A stretch of DNA of 64,000 nt from Chaetorhynchus papuensis (Eukaryota; Chordata; Aves; Passeriformes; Rhipiduridae): contig VWYX01001275.1 of assembly GCA_013396525.1 (NCBI GenBank), positions 1 through 64,000 of the forward strand, given 5' to 3'. The notes under the pieces were generated by a model. That model was not told the DNA's origin. It did no database searches and saw nothing but the letters and a program-made list of their open reading frames with translations. A program made the translations under genes and the position numbers. The number at the start of each line of letters is the position of its first letter. Position 1 is the stretch's first letter. Below, one piece after another: positions 38,401 to 50,500 of the stretch.

Positions 38401-41400
38401 CTTGCGCAACAAAAAGTTGTGTAAAAGCTAGATCGACTCTTAAAAATGCTTCCCCATGAGCAAAAGACTACAAATAGTTTTGAATACCTGTTTGGATGCT
38501 GATCAGCTAAATAAGCAACACTCTTCGAACACAGAGGAAAGAAGAAAACATACAGTTTAACTAAAATTCCCATCAGGGCATTTTTTCTGTTGGGTAGTAT
38601 CCTGTTTAGCACCTCATTTTGTTTAATGGTTAACAATAAAATTTAGAATATCATGACATTTCTTTTTTCATGGGAGAAAGAAAAATGTTGCAATATGTTG
38701 AGAAATAAATAAGAAACCATTTTGGGAAAATGCATCATGGATTTTTTAAATTGCTTTTTGATAAAGAAAGCAAGCCATAAAGAGTTTAAAATTTATAAAT
38801 ACATGGTCATTGCCCATGTTGATTTTAGGTATCTGATGCATGTAACTTTTCTACTTCATCAAATACCAGCTGTATTTGCTAGAGGAGAAAAGGAGCACTT
38901 GCCACATGCCAATTTGTGCAGAAACCTACTTGGATGATCCAGGCCATCTCCACAGAGAAAACAATAATTACCCCTGTCATAACTATGAGCTAAGAACCAA
39001 TCCTGATTTGGAAAACAGCTGGAGACATACAAAAAACCCCACTAACATTCTCTTTTCATACTACTGATAATAAACCAAAAGATATTAGAAAATATAAGAT
39101 CCTGAATAAGACCCTGAATACACGCATATGCAAAAGTAAAAAACATGTTGACTGTTTTCCCCTGCAGTCAATATATGACATCTCAGAAAAACCTCAGAAC
39201 AATCACAATTCAGGTTGTTTAAACCACCCTTTGGATGGGCCTATCCTAGTCTATCAACTAACAAAGCTCAGGGAGGTGAGTCTCTCTAGATTAATGTTGA
39301 CTTCTGAACACTCCACCTTTAAATCACCACAGGTCAAGTGTGTTTAATAAGAACAGCAACATCCTAACTGCAAGTCACTGTATCTCTGGAAGTTAATTTT
39401 GGCTCACTGTCACTCACACTTTATGAACACAGACATCTCTGCAATATATAAACATTTTTCATAGCACACAACCCAAGCCACAGCTTTAAAATCACAGAGT
39501 CATAGAGTGGCCTGGGATGGAAGGGACCTGAAAGATCACCTGGTTCCAATTCCCCTGCCATGCTCAGTGACACCTTCCACTAGATCAGGTTGCTCAAAGC
39601 CCCATCCATCCTGGCCTTGAACACTTCCAGGAGCAGGGCATTCACAACTTCTCTGGGCAACCTGTTCCAGCACCTTGCTAAAGAATTTTTTCCTACTATC
39701 TAACATAAATCCACTCTCAGTTTGAACCCATTTCCCCTTTTCTTGTCACTACATGCTCTTGCAAAAAATCTCTCTCCATCCTTCCTGTAGGCCCCCTACA
39801 GGTACATGAAGGCCATCTTTTATATACCTTTTTGTTATACTGATGGCATGAATTAGGCCTCAATCCAAACAATCTCACAATACCAGGAGAAAAAAAAAAA
39901 GGACATTATAAAACACATTTTAGTCCTGCATACTTGGTGAACTAACTAAACACATCCATGGAACAGAATATGAAAAATTACCATTGCAAGAGAGTAATTT
40001 TCTCAGAAAAAAAAATTACTTTCGAGCTAAAAAGAAGGAAAGTGCTTTAAAGGCTGTAAAATCAGCTGGGTTTACCTTGTAAATGTTCCTCAGGACAAGA
40101 GGCATTTTGTCAGGATGAATGGCAGAAAGCACAAATATAAGTGTGACAACATCCACGGAATCTGCTGGTATATTGTCTAGAAGATCATCTTTGGTAAGAT
40201 CACACTGGAACACTTTACATCTTTCAGTACTATATAAGGCATTTTTCTATGGAAATTAAAAGAGAAAGCTTTCACTGAAAATCAGCAGCATTTGTTGCTA
40301 CAATAAAATAAAAATCTTGTGAAATTAATCAGTAGAGAGACACAAAAGACAGTGGCAAAAGAATATTAACTTCCAACAGGCAGCTAATGCAACCAGAAAG
40401 TCTTTGCTGCATACTACAATAGTGAAACTACAACCAGTAGAATAGTCTGTTCTCACGAATTTGAGAAGGAATGTGCAGTAAGACAATTCAGAAAACATAC
40501 CAGTTCTGTTTTATCCCTGCTTCTACTCTTTAAAGAATACATATATACTATTAAAAAGACTATTAAGTACTATTAAAAATTAAAGAAATTACATCTTATA
40601 GGGTGATTAAAGTAAAGCTCTTGAGCTACAGGTAGACTGCAAACAGCTGGGGTTCCTGTCACATAATCTGCAGCTGGGCTGCTCTAGCCCACAGTTTTGC
40701 TGTGGAAAAAATAAAAACTGGTCTTGGCAAAATATAAATTCAGCAAGAGCTGTGGAGGTAGATGCCACTAAGTCATCCAAAACCCAGGGCACACACTCAG
40801 TCCAATCTCATCTTGGGGTGCAGCCACAGCACCCCAGGGAGCTGCTGTCCTCTTCTTTTTGCCACCTGTATTTCTTCCCGTCTTTCCCATGACAAATGCT
40901 CAACGTGTCTTGTGGTTCTCGGTCACAATGCTTTCAATTAACAGATATATAGAAATTTACCTGTGATTACAAACTTAATAAAGACTTCTAAAGCCCAAAG
41001 CCCCCACCAGCCCTGCTGCAAGGCTCAACTTTGGACTGCAGTACCCACAACTAAGTGTAAACATACCTACTCCTAATCAGGTTACAAATTTCTTTAATAA
41101 TAACTTTACTAGCTTTGTTTTCAAGGTTCTCCTTGGGACTCCCTCTATTAAGGGCAAGCTTCCAGCACAAACAAATTTTGCTTGTACTGCACAGTCAGCA
41201 GAGACATAGTAGTGGCTCCCAAAAAAACGCTGTCTTCATAAATCATTCAACTAATATACCATAATGCTCTAATTTGACACTGAAAAGCCAAGTTTTGAGC
41301 AATGATTTGGCTTCTTACCCAGGATCTCCACTGAAATGCATCAGTCTCCATTTTTTGGCAAAACATATTCTACCCCTCTTACAAAAAGGAAGCCAAGAGA

Positions 41401-42577
41401 AGTCTGTTGTTACAGTCATTTGTAATTTTAGAAACTTCTAAAAAACACTCTAAAAGAAGTTCCAAATATCACACCAACCTTCACATACTCAACAGCTCTA
41501 GGAGAGAAATCACAGGCATATGCAAAAATATTCAGATCTTCTTCTAAAAGTGGAAACAAGCAGTTCCCAACCCCGCAGCCTGCTTCCAGAATGGTCAGTT
41601 TTTGATCTGCAAACTGGGGAGGAAGCAATACAAGACAAAACACATCATTTTTGTTTTCCCCATCATATGAGCAGAGGCACTGTTCAACCAGCATTTTAAA
41701 AGCTATAATCAATTTTAATTGCCATTGTTCAAAAAAACCCAAAGTAGACAGCCACTGGATAATCTGACACTAAAACCGAGACATTTTGATTTCTGCAAAA
41801 TTAGAAATCATTTTAGAATGTATTAATATTTTTTCAGTCATCTACCCCTTAAGTAATCAACAGACCTCTGCCATTTCTGTCCTGTCTTTCATTCAGTTAT
41901 AAGGAACAACAGATGCATCTGGCTATTCCCCTTAACTATGTTCAGCACGTAGCCTGCAGCTCTGGATGCTTTTCTTTAAAGCAGTGTACTGAAGTTGCAC
42001 CAGCTTGCACACAGAGAGAGAAGCTGTCTGCTCAGGACACAAAACCCAAATATTCCAGACTTCATTCTCAGCATCCCCGTCCAGTATGGGCCACTTACAA
42101 ACTGAAACTGAACTGATGCATCTGATTCTGAGGAGTTATCTTTGATATTAAAAGAAACTACACAGGGCACTGCAAACTTTACATATGTCAGCTCTTACCC
42201 AAATGGCTTTGTTCTAAGTATTATTAACTCCCTCAGAAACAACTGATTGGAAATGATCAACCCCATCTTTTACAGCACAAGTGTATAGATCTCACCTCAC
42301 GACATGCCTTTAACTCTTGGAACTCTCTGGTTGTCCAATGTCTGTCTTTGAAGAAGTTGGTGCTGTTTCTTTTGTAAAATAGATCCCAGTTCTTCTGTGC
42401 CTCTTTCTCCAGTTTTAGTTGTTTGAACTCAGACACCAACACCTGATCTTTTGCCAGTCTCTCGGCTTCCTCTGGGCTAAGGACTCGTGCACTATGGCCT
42501 TTTTTTTGGAAAGCACCATCTTCAGTAGTTGCTGTTACTATATTTAAGCAATTGGCTGGTGCCTTTTCTTGGAACAT
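35283..42577 (-). CDS. METTL6: METTL6, tRNA-Ser m3C32 methyltransferase (five coding exons)
   Basis: METTL6 uses S-adenosylmethionine to make 3-methylcytidine at position 32 of serine tRNAs, working with seryl-tRNA synthetase. The exons are 42296-42577, 41479-41613, 40076-40246, 38042-38183 and 35283-35431, all with GT-AG junctions and matching phases; joined they give 292 codons plus stop (human about 284, from memory). Family-specific blocks are clear: KNWDLFYKRNSTNFFKDRHW before the fold (exon 1), SAM motif I LEAGCGVGN at residues 103-111, the acidic CDFSPRA block at 128-134, FQCDLTKDDLLD and VDVVTLIFVLSAIHPDKM (exon 3), and LFRDYGLYDHAMLRF (exon 4). The start is uncertain: ATG 42577 is the in-frame choice, but a human-like ATG at 42519 is put out of frame by an A8 run. 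The C-terminus is about 11 residues shorter than in human. A non-coding 5' exon near EAF1 is likely. Confidence 0.93.
35432..38041 (-). other. METTL6: METTL6 intron 4
   Basis: A 2.6 kb intron. The part at 36180-36800 is repeat-free, carries several CpGs in an AT-rich background and has a 15-base resemblance to the start of a tRNA-Ala gene (36188-36202), but no B box follows at tRNA spacing. Two overlapping minus-strand open frames (104 and 123 codons, 37577-37964) have no recognisable homology. Confidence 0.7.
38042..38183 (-). CDS. METTL6: METTL6 coding exon 4
   Basis: 142 bases (47 codons plus one base): acceptor atgtgacag, donor G/GTAAGA. It encodes VLKPGKCVLFRDYGLYDHAM, then the KLGENFYVRQDGTRSYFFTE block near the tRNA-binding face. 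Exon 5 supplies the missing two bases of the split codon. Confidence 0.95.
38184..40075 (-). other. METTL6: METTL6 intron 3
   Basis: A 1.9 kb intron containing a short repeated motif (catacacagataatta at 38271-38286 and 38293-38308) and a reverse-oriented CR1 fragment. No other feature is seen. Confidence 0.8.
39491..39815 (-). mobile_element. CR1 LINE, 3' fragment (minus orientation) in METTL6 intron 3
   Basis: The plus strand shows the reverse complement of the CR1 3' end: atcacagagtcatagagtgg, tggaagggacctgaaagatc, catcctggccttgaacactt and acttctctgggcaacctgtt, then the upstream CR1 part to about 39815. It lies in the same orientation as METTL6 and is 5' truncated. Confidence 0.9.
40076..40246 (-). 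CDS. METTL6: METTL6 coding exon 3
   Basis: 57 codons, phase 0 at both ends: acceptor tttaatttccatag, donor AAG/GTAAAC. The acceptor-proximal residues KNALYSTERCKVFQCD match the human QNPLYDTERCKVFQCD, so the exon extends upstream of the nearest in-frame GTG at 40213. It includes the strand-4 region VDVVTLIFVLSAIHPDKM. Confidence 0.95.
40247..41478 (-). other. METTL6: METTL6 intron 2
   Basis: A 1.2 kb AT-rich intron. No repeat or other feature was recognised. Confidence 0.8.
41479..41613 (-). CDS. METTL6: METTL6 coding exon 2 (SAM motif I)
   Basis: 45 codons, phase 0 at both ends: acceptor cctccccag, donor AAG/GTTGGT. It carries the glycine-rich SAM-binding loop (EAGCGVGN), then EEDLNIFAYACDFSPRAVEYVK, where the Asp after the second strand is expected to contact the SAM ribose. 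Confidence 0.95.
41614..42295 (-). other. METTL6: METTL6 intron 1 (between coding exons)
   Basis: A 0.7 kb intron with no recognisable feature. Confidence 0.8.
42296..42577 (-). CDS. METTL6: METTL6 coding exon 1
   Basis: This exon encodes the first 94 residues from ATG 42577, ending ELKACRE in phase 0 at GAG, followed by GTGAGA. The conserved part starts at about residue 24 (QKKG) and includes WDLFYKRNSTNFFKDRHW. The reading frame continues upstream of the ATG as far as a GTG at 42592. A plausible splice acceptor (gtttgtgtgaaag) lies just upstream, so the exon may begin at about 42584. Confidence 0.88.
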
Positions 42578-42599
42578 CCTAGATTCTTTCACACAAACA

Positions 42600-44100
42600 T
42601 GAACACCAAAGACCCAAGGATGATTTTTTTTCTTTAGTGTATGGTTCCATCACTTAACTAAGGTAAAATAAGCGAGGATCTAGAAGCAGAATTAAAAAAG
42701 ATAAATAATTACAGTATGCACTTGCTACAACTTTTGTGATCTGCCCTACCTGATGGATTTATATGTCACCACATTTCTCTTTATTTCAGAAAACCATCAT
42801 CCAAACTAAGAACGGTATACAATATCACACTGATGTCAAAGTTAAAGAAGATACTTCAGTCTCCTGGTCTTCCCTCTGCATCCTAGAAAGCTACCCAACA
42901 AGAAAAAGATGGTGCAGCTCTAACTTTATTTTCACAAAGGAGACCTGAGAAGGAAAGCAAGGGCTTTGTTTCTCCTTACCTCAGTTAGAACACTTCAGAA
43001 AAAAGGTCATTGAAAAACAGATGGCATTTAAAAGTCACATTAAAATAGATGAAACAAAGTGTATTCACATTAGCATTTCTCCTGCCTGCTCTCAGCTCTG
43101 TGAGAAAACACTGGTGAAAACATCAGCATTTATAACACCATGTCACCTGAAGAAGAGAACAAAACCAGTCCTGTGGCCAAAATGCCCAGAGCTGGCCTGT
43201 GCCACCATTCCTCCCACTGCCTCCTTGTGAGGATTCACACTGGTTTTAACAATCACAGGTGGTTTTATTTTCAGAAGTTAACAAAAAGAGCTTCGCAGAG
43301 GCTGGGAAGTGACTCAAACATTTTCTCTGATGTTAAACTGGTTCTGACATCTGTCTTGTCACAAACGTGCAGATCCTGGATGATGGCACATGCAAATTAA
43401 ATCCTGCATGGCCCAGTAACTCCCAGGGAAGCCCAGGCAGCAAAGACACGCCACTCATGTACATCAGTGCCCAGAACCAGGCATTGGTGCCATTTTACCA
43501 AAAAGGAAATGAGAAAAACACAACAATACACACCCTGAAACAACAAAAAAAAGGAGCAGTACTTCACTTATGTATTTTATCTTATGATAAAATACATTCT
43601 ATGACACATATCATGGATCATATGTACATGTTTTATATGCTATATACGATGTTATCATGATATATACATGTCACGATACAAACACAAACAAAATATGGAA
43701 GTGTGAAATGAAAAAAAGAACTGTCAGAATTTTGTCCAGAGTCACAGACACACCCCCTTTTCCTCCAAAAACAGCAGAAGAGGTTATGGAGAAGAGGCTC
43801 CTTTGAAAAGAAGTCTCTTCAAGACGAACATATCCTCAAAACAAACAAACAAAAACCTTAATCAGCAAAATTTCTGCTATATTCCTACACACGCCCATAT
43901 TCTAGGCACGCTCCATTATTTCATCACAGAACGAGCGAGGGAAGGAAACAAACCGAAGCCAGTCCTCTCAGTGACGCATGTGCTGTGCTGCGAAGGCAGC
44001 GCGATGATACACTCAGTTGCAACAGCCCATGCTTAGGCTAAAGAGCCCTTTAAAGGTGTTTAATCCAGAGCTAAGACCACAAACATGTAACACCTCTGTG
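42600..44100 (-). other. METTL6: Likely METTL6 5' intron
   Basis: The sequence between METTL6 coding exon 1 and the shared CpG island. In human the METTL6 transcript starts next to EAF1, so this is probably intron after a non-coding first exon (inference). It contains a (CAAA)n run at 43837-43856 and an AT-rich, partly palindromic patch at 43575-43680. Confidence 0.5.
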
Positions 44101-44200
44101 TGATCCCCTGGTCCCCTCACAGAGAACCGGCTTCCCTCCAGCGGCTCCTGCCGCAGCGCGGCCGGGGCTTGGGTACCCCGGCAGGGAAGGAAAGCTCCTC

Positions 44201-44225
44201 CTGCCCTGCCCTGCCCTGCCCTGCC
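44201..44225. repeat. (CTGCC)5 pentanucleotide repeat
   Basis: Five perfect CTGCC units in the shared promoter region, upstream of the EAF1 start. Confidence 0.9.
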
Positions 44226-44435
44226 GAGGGCGGGCAGCGCCCGGTTCCCACCTCCCCGGGGACCCTCCCCGGGGCAGCAGCCCCAGCCCGGCTCCGCGCC
44301 CCCGCCTCGCCCCGCCGTACCCGCCGCCAGCCCCGCAGAGGGTTCCCGGAAGGGAAAGTCAAGAATTTCCGGGAGGACGCCGGGCGGCAGCGCACGGAGG
44401 AGAGGAAAGGCACCGGCCGGGCCGGGAGCGGGGCC

Positions 44436-44538
44436 ATGAACGGCTCGGCGAACTCGTTGTTGGACAAGGAGGAGCACCCGCTGCAGCTGGGCGAGAGCTT
44501 CGAGCGGCGGCCCAAGGCCTCCTTCCACACCATCCGCT
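44436..44538 (+). CDS. EAF1: EAF1 coding exon 1
   Basis: 34 codons plus one base, from ATG 44436 (MNGSANSLLDKEEHPLQLGE...) to the donor T/GTGAGC. The upstream frame is open but has no other ATG. The frame also stays open far into the intron because the island is GC-rich; that read-through is not coding. Confidence 0.95.
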
Positions 44539-47500
44539 GTGAGCGCCTCCCCCGCGGCCGCCCCTTCCTCCCCGCTCTCCTCCCGCTCCCCATGTCCCGT
44601 CCCCCGGCTGCGCTGCTCCTTCTGCCGCGCCCACCGCGCTGCTCTGCTCGCCTCCTTCGCTCCGCCATCGCAGCGCTTCGTGCCCGCTCCGCGCCTTTCT
44701 TACCCGCTTCCCTCCTGCCCCCTCACTGCCCGTCTCCCCCATTCCCTCCGATCCCCTCCAGCACCCGTCTCCCCCCTTTCCCTCTTGCTCCTCCAGCCCC
44801 CGTCTCCGCCCTTTCCCGCTCCCTCAGCCCCCGTCTTTCCTCCTCACGAGTGTTTTTCCCAGAGAGGGGTCCAGCCCGGGAAGAAGGGGAGGGTGGATGC
44901 TGGCAGGGAGGAGGTTTGAGCGAGGCAGGCCACGGCGAAGGAACAGCTTTAGAAAGTTTGTCATTAACAGCTTGGAAGCGTAAGGGGATCCCCTCCGTAA
45001 GGGGGTGGCTTTGCCATTTTGTTTTGTTCTCTTCGTGGCACTTAACTGCAGGACAGGTCCCACCGCAGGCTCGGCCTGGAGAGGCAGCGGGAGCACTCGG
45101 AGTTTGGTTTTTAACTGGGTATTTTCCTGATGAAGCAATGTGCAGCCCAGCAGCCCCGTCCCTGGCTGTCCCGACTCCAGCCAGCTGTAATAAACCACTA
45201 TTCCAGAAAAGGAAGCAGAAAGGACTCAGACACATACAGTAATGTCCAATAAATGCAAGATAAATCCTGAGGTAGGGAGGGTCTCGAGCAGTTATGAATA
45301 ATTGAGAGAATAGTTAATTTTTTAAAGACACCATCTGTTATTCCAACTGCTCTATTTAGCCTTAAGTACAATTAATTCATATTAGAATATGGTTTTGAAG
45401 AAGAACTCACTGTACTTGAATTCTGTGGGCGAGAAATCTGAGCAAAATGAGTCCAGGTTGTTTTACTAAAATGACTGGTAAACCATAAAGAGTAAATGTA
45501 AAGAATACGAAACTTATAATTCAGTAATTTTCTACGAAGGTGGGGAATTTATGCAGACAGCAGTAGGATATTTTGGTTTACGATGCACAAATTTAGGCCC
45601 AGTCTCATGGCCCATATTCATACACCACAAGTAGTAGTTTCAGTGATATTGGTCACCTGAGTGCCTGATCCTATGTGAATTAAACCCAGCCCATATCCAG
45701 GTATAAATATACTGGATTTCTAGAATGGAAAGTGCTTCAATAACCAGTTTCCTAGGGATTGCAAAGCCAAAGCTCTTCAGACTACAACTGGAAGAATTCA
45801 GTTTTATTTCAGAAGATCTTTCTGTATGCTTTGTTTTCCATCTGTGACTTTCAAATGAGATTTCTTCATTGTCTGTTTATAATTTTTTCCCTAACTGTTG
45901 TTCTGGAATGATTTATCTGGGATCCAAACATTATATTATTTCCATAATCCTTTTCACACAAACTACAGTGAGAGGATTTTGTAGGCTACATTTGTTTTGA
46001 CCTTCTTAATATACTTCATTCCTTTATGTAATGTTTCTGAAATACTGTACAGAGAAATTGGATTATCCTTGGAAAACCCATCTTAAAAACATTTGATTTT
46101 TGGGAAAACGGCTGTGGGTATATTTGGAGGGAAGTATGTGCTGTCGATCTACATGAGGATTAGCCAAGCACGTGCCCCTAGTAAGCTAACAAAATGAAAA
46201 CAATTTGTTGGGTGTTTGTTTAAAGTCACTCTATAATGCTATACCTAAGAAAGAAGTCTGATAGTGATATTCCTTTTAAGTTAGTGACTGTGCTGTTGAA
46301 ACTCTTGATCCCATTTTGGCAAAGACACCAACTCTTGTACAGCTGGTTTGTTTTATTTAGCAAGCTTGCACATCAAGTAGGTGGGAAACAATAGCTAGAA
46401 ACAGATTGCACAGATGAAAACGAAGGTTATGATTTGATCTGGCAGTTAAGGCATGAGGATTAAGTCAAGTGTGTCTGATTCTGCTTGTTGTGCTGTCAAA
46501 GTAAAACTCAATTAAACATTAACATCCTCTTAATGAGAATTTGTTACAAGCCAGGGTTAGGGGTTTTTTCCCTGCAAATGTGTTTTTTATAGTGGAAATT
46601 ATATTTTAAATTTGTTCTGAGGTACTAATTTCATAACTAATGCAGTAATTAAAAGCCTTGATCGTGAATATAATTGCACCTCTTCAGATCCAGGGATGCT
46701 AGAATTGAATGCAGGCTTCTTTTAAAAACAAACACAAAGCAAAGTAGCCTATATCTCTGTGCTTTTATTTCACTTCGTCTAAATCCTCTCTTAAGATATT
46801 AGAGGTTCTGGTAGGTTTTTTTCTGGGTTTTTTCTGGCTCACGAGCACAATAGAATAATGAGGGGAAAATGCTTTTAACTTAAAATGAATCCATTAAAGA
46901 GAAGTGCCTTGATTGGGAGATGAAGCATTCTATACATCAGAGCAAAAATACCTAAAATGAGTATTAGTTTAAAGCCATCAGAGTGCCTCCCCTTACTGAT
47001 GCTTTCTGTCCGCAGTGGCTTTGGACCAGCATGGAGACTGCTGAAGTAAGATCAGCACCTCTTTCTTTCCTCATAAGTGAGACTTGAGATCCCCTCCACC
47101 CATGTGGAGATTTTAGCACTATTATGGAGGCGAGATGGCTGTTAAAGAACCTGAAATATCAGTAAGACTAAATGAGTGGGTGTCATTAAATTAGTGTTTG
47201 TCACAGAGAGAGTCCTCAGGTTTGGAATTGGCAAGAGCTAAGCAGAGCCCAGGGTTTTGGAAGTTGTTACTCTCTTGAGTTAATTGGTACAGGCTTATAC
47301 TTGCCTGCAAAACCAAGTGCCACTCAAAGCCTGGGTTTTGGAGAAGTCTGCTTTTGGTGTTCAAACACGTGGTCTAGAACCTTATTTCCATTTTAGAAAG
47401 GAAATTCAGAATACAGTACCATCACATGGCTGGGTTGCTACACATAGACGCAATGTACTGGTGTTATTCCACCGCTGCTGTGAACACTAGTGTGTGCTTT

Positions 47501-50500
47501 GCCATTCCCTATAATCCCAGTAAATGTATGGTGGCTCTCTGCAGGGCAGGCTGGTGCTTCTGGAGACTCTAACAAATGTAATCACAATTGTTTTCCTCTT
47601 TAGATGATTTTAAGCCAGCATCGATTGATACGTCTTGTGAGGGGGACCTCCAAGTGGGTAAAGGAGATGATGTTACCATCACTTTGCCACATATTCCAGT
47701 AAGTCTGTTATATATGTGCCCCTGTTTACTCTCCAACAAATCTGCAGTGTTGTTACAGTCCAATGTAAATGCTGTTTTCACTTTCATCTTTATTAACACT
47801 GTGGGTTCAATATTTAAGCAGCTAGACTTGTAGTTGGTTACCTTAGGAAAGGACTGTACAGTTGGATCTTTGTAAATGGCTATATTTGTAAAGTTGCAAA
47901 TTGTTCTTTACTTTTGATTTCTTCCTTCCTACTTTTCCGTGAATGACAAGGAAACTGTTAGCTGAAGCTGTACACCTGGTTCCCATCCATTTTTAGTGCT
48001 ATGGCTTGCTGAAGAAAGGCAATGTGACTTGGGCTTCAGTCAAGGTTGGATGTTCAGAACCCACAGGCAGACCTGTAAGCATATTCCTGCCCTTACTCAA
48101 ACATGTACAGATAGGGCTTGGAGGGTTCCCTGCCTTCAGCTTTATCAGTGGAAGCAAGGGGGCAGTCCTGGTGAGTGGCCATGAAGTAGTTTCCCATCCA
48201 GTTCCTTCTCTAATGATGCCATAAAGATCTACTGTGTGAGGATGATGGTCAAACAGCAATAAAACAAGTGATCAATCTGTTTATAGGTGCAGCTGTTTTG
48301 TAATTGAAGATTCAGTGGTTTCCTTACCAAAACAAAAGAAAGTGCTCGTGTGCTGGAACTGGATTTGTTTATTAGCTGAAGTTAATGCTCTGTGTCAAGC
48401 CAATAAACCAGAATTTACAGACATCAATGAGTCTGGTGGCTGCAGGGGGGCACCAAAAGCCATGTGTCAGATCCTTTTGGTATTGTTCACTGCAGCACAC
48501 CCGTGGTTTAATTGGTAGGTGATGGTGCTCTGATAATTCTCACTGAATGAAGCTGTGGCCTGCTTCACCCTGCTCCTGTTCTTTGTGTGGCTTTGGTCAC
48601 CTTCAGTGCTGCAGGAGGGCTCATACTGGTTTTTGTCTATAGAAATGATGAGCGTGGTAGTGCCATGGGAGAGCAGGTAACAACATAACTAATAGCAGCA
48701 TTCGTCCAGGATTAGTTGGAAACACTGTTGCTCATTCATCTTTTGTGTTGAGCAGCATCGCTTGTAATGTTCCTTTCCAAATCTCTGTACTGAGGAGCTT
48801 GATTTGATTCTCTTCCCCTCGGTATGAACAACCTTGGGCTTATAGTAGGCTCCAGAGGCTGAGGCTGCCAAGCTGCTCTATATGTGTTGTTCCAAGGCAG
48901 TGCTGCCTGTGTTCTGGGCAGAGAGCTGGAAAACACTTGGAAAATACTGGAAAAGAGTGAGAGGGTTTGAACCAGTTTCATCCTGACAAGTTTCACTGAA
49001 TTTCTTGGATGCTGCTTTGCTTCCCAGTTGTACAACAATCAGATAGGATTCAAATTCTGAGTTGAGGTTTCCTTTTTGAAATTGCCTAATCACTGGAATA
49101 GCTCTGATAACTTGTTCGGTGGAGATATTTTGGTGTCCCTTGCATTTTGGAAAAATTGAAGTACTATTTCTACATGTGGATTTAGTGACTTTAATACTTG
49201 ATAAACAGTCTAGATTGGGGAAGTGAAAATTTCTGTTTGTTAGAGTACTACAAAAGAACATTATAGAAGATTATAGAATATCATGAGTTGCAAGGGTCCC
49301 GACAAGGATCATCAGAGTCTAACTCCTGGCCCTGCACAGAACAATCCCAAGAATCATACCATGTTCCTGAGAGCATTGTCCAAACGCTTCTTGAACTTCC
49401 TCACACGTGGAAACAATTTGATTAAATGTTACTTGTTTCACCTACCTCCTTCTTCTGTCCTGTAATCAGCAAAATCTGTAAGCCACTGTTATTTAGGCAT
49501 TACCATAAACCCTAAACATTTAGTCTTAAGTAGAAGAGTGGGACTTAATTTGCTTAAGCATTTACCTTTCTACTTATTGTTTAGCCAAAATCACAGTCTT
49601 TGCTGCGTTAGGAGGCTTCTGGGTAGCAGAATGGCAGCCAACAGACTTTGATCAATTTTCATTACATTTGTGCATTATACGTTTCCTGGCTTAGTTGTCA
49701 ACAGCAGGCAGGATTTGACTTTCAGCTTTCTTTTTACTCTCTTAAATGTTGCTTTCCTCTCTTAAATGTAGGAATGATAAAAATGTAACATGCCTTTGAA
49801 GACTAGACTTTGTTGAGACATCCTTTCTGAATCGTATTTCTGAATCTCTCTTACTGTGTCTTTGTTAGGAACTCAGATTTTTCACACTTACTGTTCAGAA
49901 CCCATTTTAAATTCAAATATATTCTATCTATAAGCAACATGAAGAATAGGAATTACTTCCAGAGTAGTTAAAATGTGATTGTTTGTTTCTGCTCCTCAGA
50001 ATAAAATGCAGGAGTAAAGGGTTTTTTCATTTGCTCCCTGATTTTGGTTGCTTTCCTACAGTATGTGCAAAGGTGCATATGAACAAACATTTGGGTTTTT
50101 TTAAAAATTCTTTTGTACAGTATCTGTACATTACAGAGAAGTCTGAGAATGTTTCATAGCTGAGAACATAACCCCTTGAGTAACAGCTTTTTGGCATGGC
50201 CAGGTGTGTATCCATGCTGCTATGTGCTGACAGACCATGGATTCAGCCGGCTGTAACCCCAAACCAGCTGTATGAACCAGCCTGTGCATGGATGCAGTAC
50301 AGCTGAGCTTCATCTCAGCATTGCCAGTGTGCACCACCACATGAGTTTGTTGTCTTTATTGCTTCTCAGTCTAAGCCTTTAGACTTTTAAGGTTCTATGC
50401 AGCATTTTGGGGACTTTCTGGAAGGCATCAAAATACCCCATTTGCCTTTGAGAAGACATTTCAGTATAATTGCATGGGCATATGCGTGCTAATCTGAATT

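Larger units (their letters stand above)
44100..44720. promoter_or_regulatory. Shared EAF1/METTL6 CpG-island promoter
   Basis: A CpG-rich block around EAF1 exon 1 and between the two head-to-head genes. It has a CCGGAAG ETS-type site at 44346-44352, a second ttccggg at about 44366, and a (CTGCC)5 run at 44201-44225, without a TATA box. ETS sites in TATA-less CpG islands are typical of bidirectional housekeeping promoters. Transcription start positions cannot be read from sequence alone. Confidence 0.7.

Noticed and set aside
44013..44742. Minus-strand frames of 127-183 codons opposite EAF1 exon 1
   Set aside because: They are shadows of the GC-rich island with Gly/Arg/Ala-rich composition and no motif or homology. 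METTL6 coding starts at 42577 or 42519.
44100..45242. 380-codon plus-strand frame through the EAF1 CpG island
   Set aside because: It contains EAF1 exon 1 in frame but begins at a GTG and reads through the true donor into intron 1. The length reflects GC-rich DNA with few stops.
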